A stretch of 6,408 nucleotides of DNA, from contig JAUXEW010000166.1 in the NCBI GenBank assembly GCA_030620375.1, positions 1-6,408 on the forward strand, read 5' to 3'. The translations under genes were made by a program, and so were the position numbers. This document shows positions 6,306 through 6,408 of the stretch, piece by piece; position 1 is the stretch's first letter, and the number at the start of each line of letters is the position of its first letter. The notes beneath the pieces are model-generated. The model worked only from the letters and a program-made list of their open reading frames with translations. It did not search any database and was not told the origin of the DNA. Source of the stretch: Desulfobacteraceae bacterium (lineage in GTDB: Bacteria; Desulfobacterota; Desulfobacteria; Desulfobacterales; UBA5616).

Positions 6306-6408
6306 TTTGGACAATGGTGCTCAATCACATGGTTTGTTATTTTTTTTATCGTCAGAGGCGTCCCTTCCATCAACTCGGCCGGAAAGGGAATGTCGAAATG
6401 ATCTTCAC
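6302..6408 (-). CDS. Acyl carrier protein, C-terminal fragment (cut by window edge)
   Basis: The last 34 codons of a gene entering from the right edge, missed easily because it is short and partial. The peptide contains EDHFDIPFPAEL (first 12 residues) and then TPLTIKKITNHVIEH. This matches the end of acyl carrier proteins: the E-x-x-F-x-I-x-x-P segment after helix II and the T-x-x-x-I-x-x-x-I helix IV. The phosphopantetheine-bearing Asp-Ser-Leu region lies outside the window, so function is inferred from the C-terminal pattern alone. The stop TGA (6304-6302) overlaps the acyltransferase ATG, indicating one operon and probably a working pair in which this protein carries the acyl group used by the acyltransferase. 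The ligase on the opposite strand could load it. Confidence 0.8.
   Translation of the reverse strand, partial: EDHFDIPFPAELMEGTPLTIKKITNHVIEHHCPK

Noticed and set aside
6306..6314. TTG start three codons before the acyltransferase ATG
   Set aside because: The ATG overlaps the ACP stop as ATGA, a common coupling arrangement, and TTG has no better ribosome site.

Overview
The window carries six genes or gene fragments and one intergenic mobile-repeat-like element. Base composition is moderate. The element at 108-240 combines GATGG..CGTAAAAAG termini with a CGTCATTCCGGC core, a repeat style I associate with sulfate-reducing Desulfobacterota (Desulfobacterales-like) genomes. That assignment rests on recall of the repeat style and general protein flavour, so it is tentative.

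Layout, left to right: (1) 1-73, minus strand, the first 24 codons of a sulfotransferase, cut by the window edge. (2) 108-240, a palindromic MITE/REP-like repeat whose right tip touches the stop codon of the next gene. (3) 239-2059, minus, a complete ABC half-transporter of the exporter type. (4) 2064-3536, minus, a family 2 glycosyltransferase, 4 nt upstream of the ABC gene. (5) 3537-3815, a 279-bp divergent spacer with a candidate leftward terminator. (6) 3816-5417, plus, a fatty acyl-AMP ligase-like adenylating enzyme. (7) 5418-6305, minus, an LpxL/HtrB-type (LPLAT) acyltransferase, directly abutting the ligase stop to stop. (8) 6302-6408, minus, the C-terminal end of an acyl carrier protein, whose stop overlaps the acyltransferase start.

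Read together, the right half is a small acyl-handling module. The ligase would activate a fatty or other carboxylic acid, the carrier protein would hold it as a thioester, and the membrane acyltransferase would pass it to an acceptor. The left half is a glycosyl transfer, export and probably sulfation unit (glycosyltransferase, ABC exporter, sulfotransferase). The simplest joint hypothesis is an acylated, possibly sulfated glycolipid or other lipid-linked envelope product made at the inner membrane and exported. An aryl-polyene-like or similar lipid pathway is an alternative, because such clusters also combine carrier proteins, an LPLAT, an AMP-ligase and a GT2. No ketosynthase or dehydratase is visible here to decide.

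The most unusual points are these: the acyltransferase lacks the acidic residue of the HX4(D/E) motif (Phe instead); the FAAL-like ligase seems to lack most of the insertion that usually marks FAALs; and the repeat element sits exactly at the end of the ABC gene.
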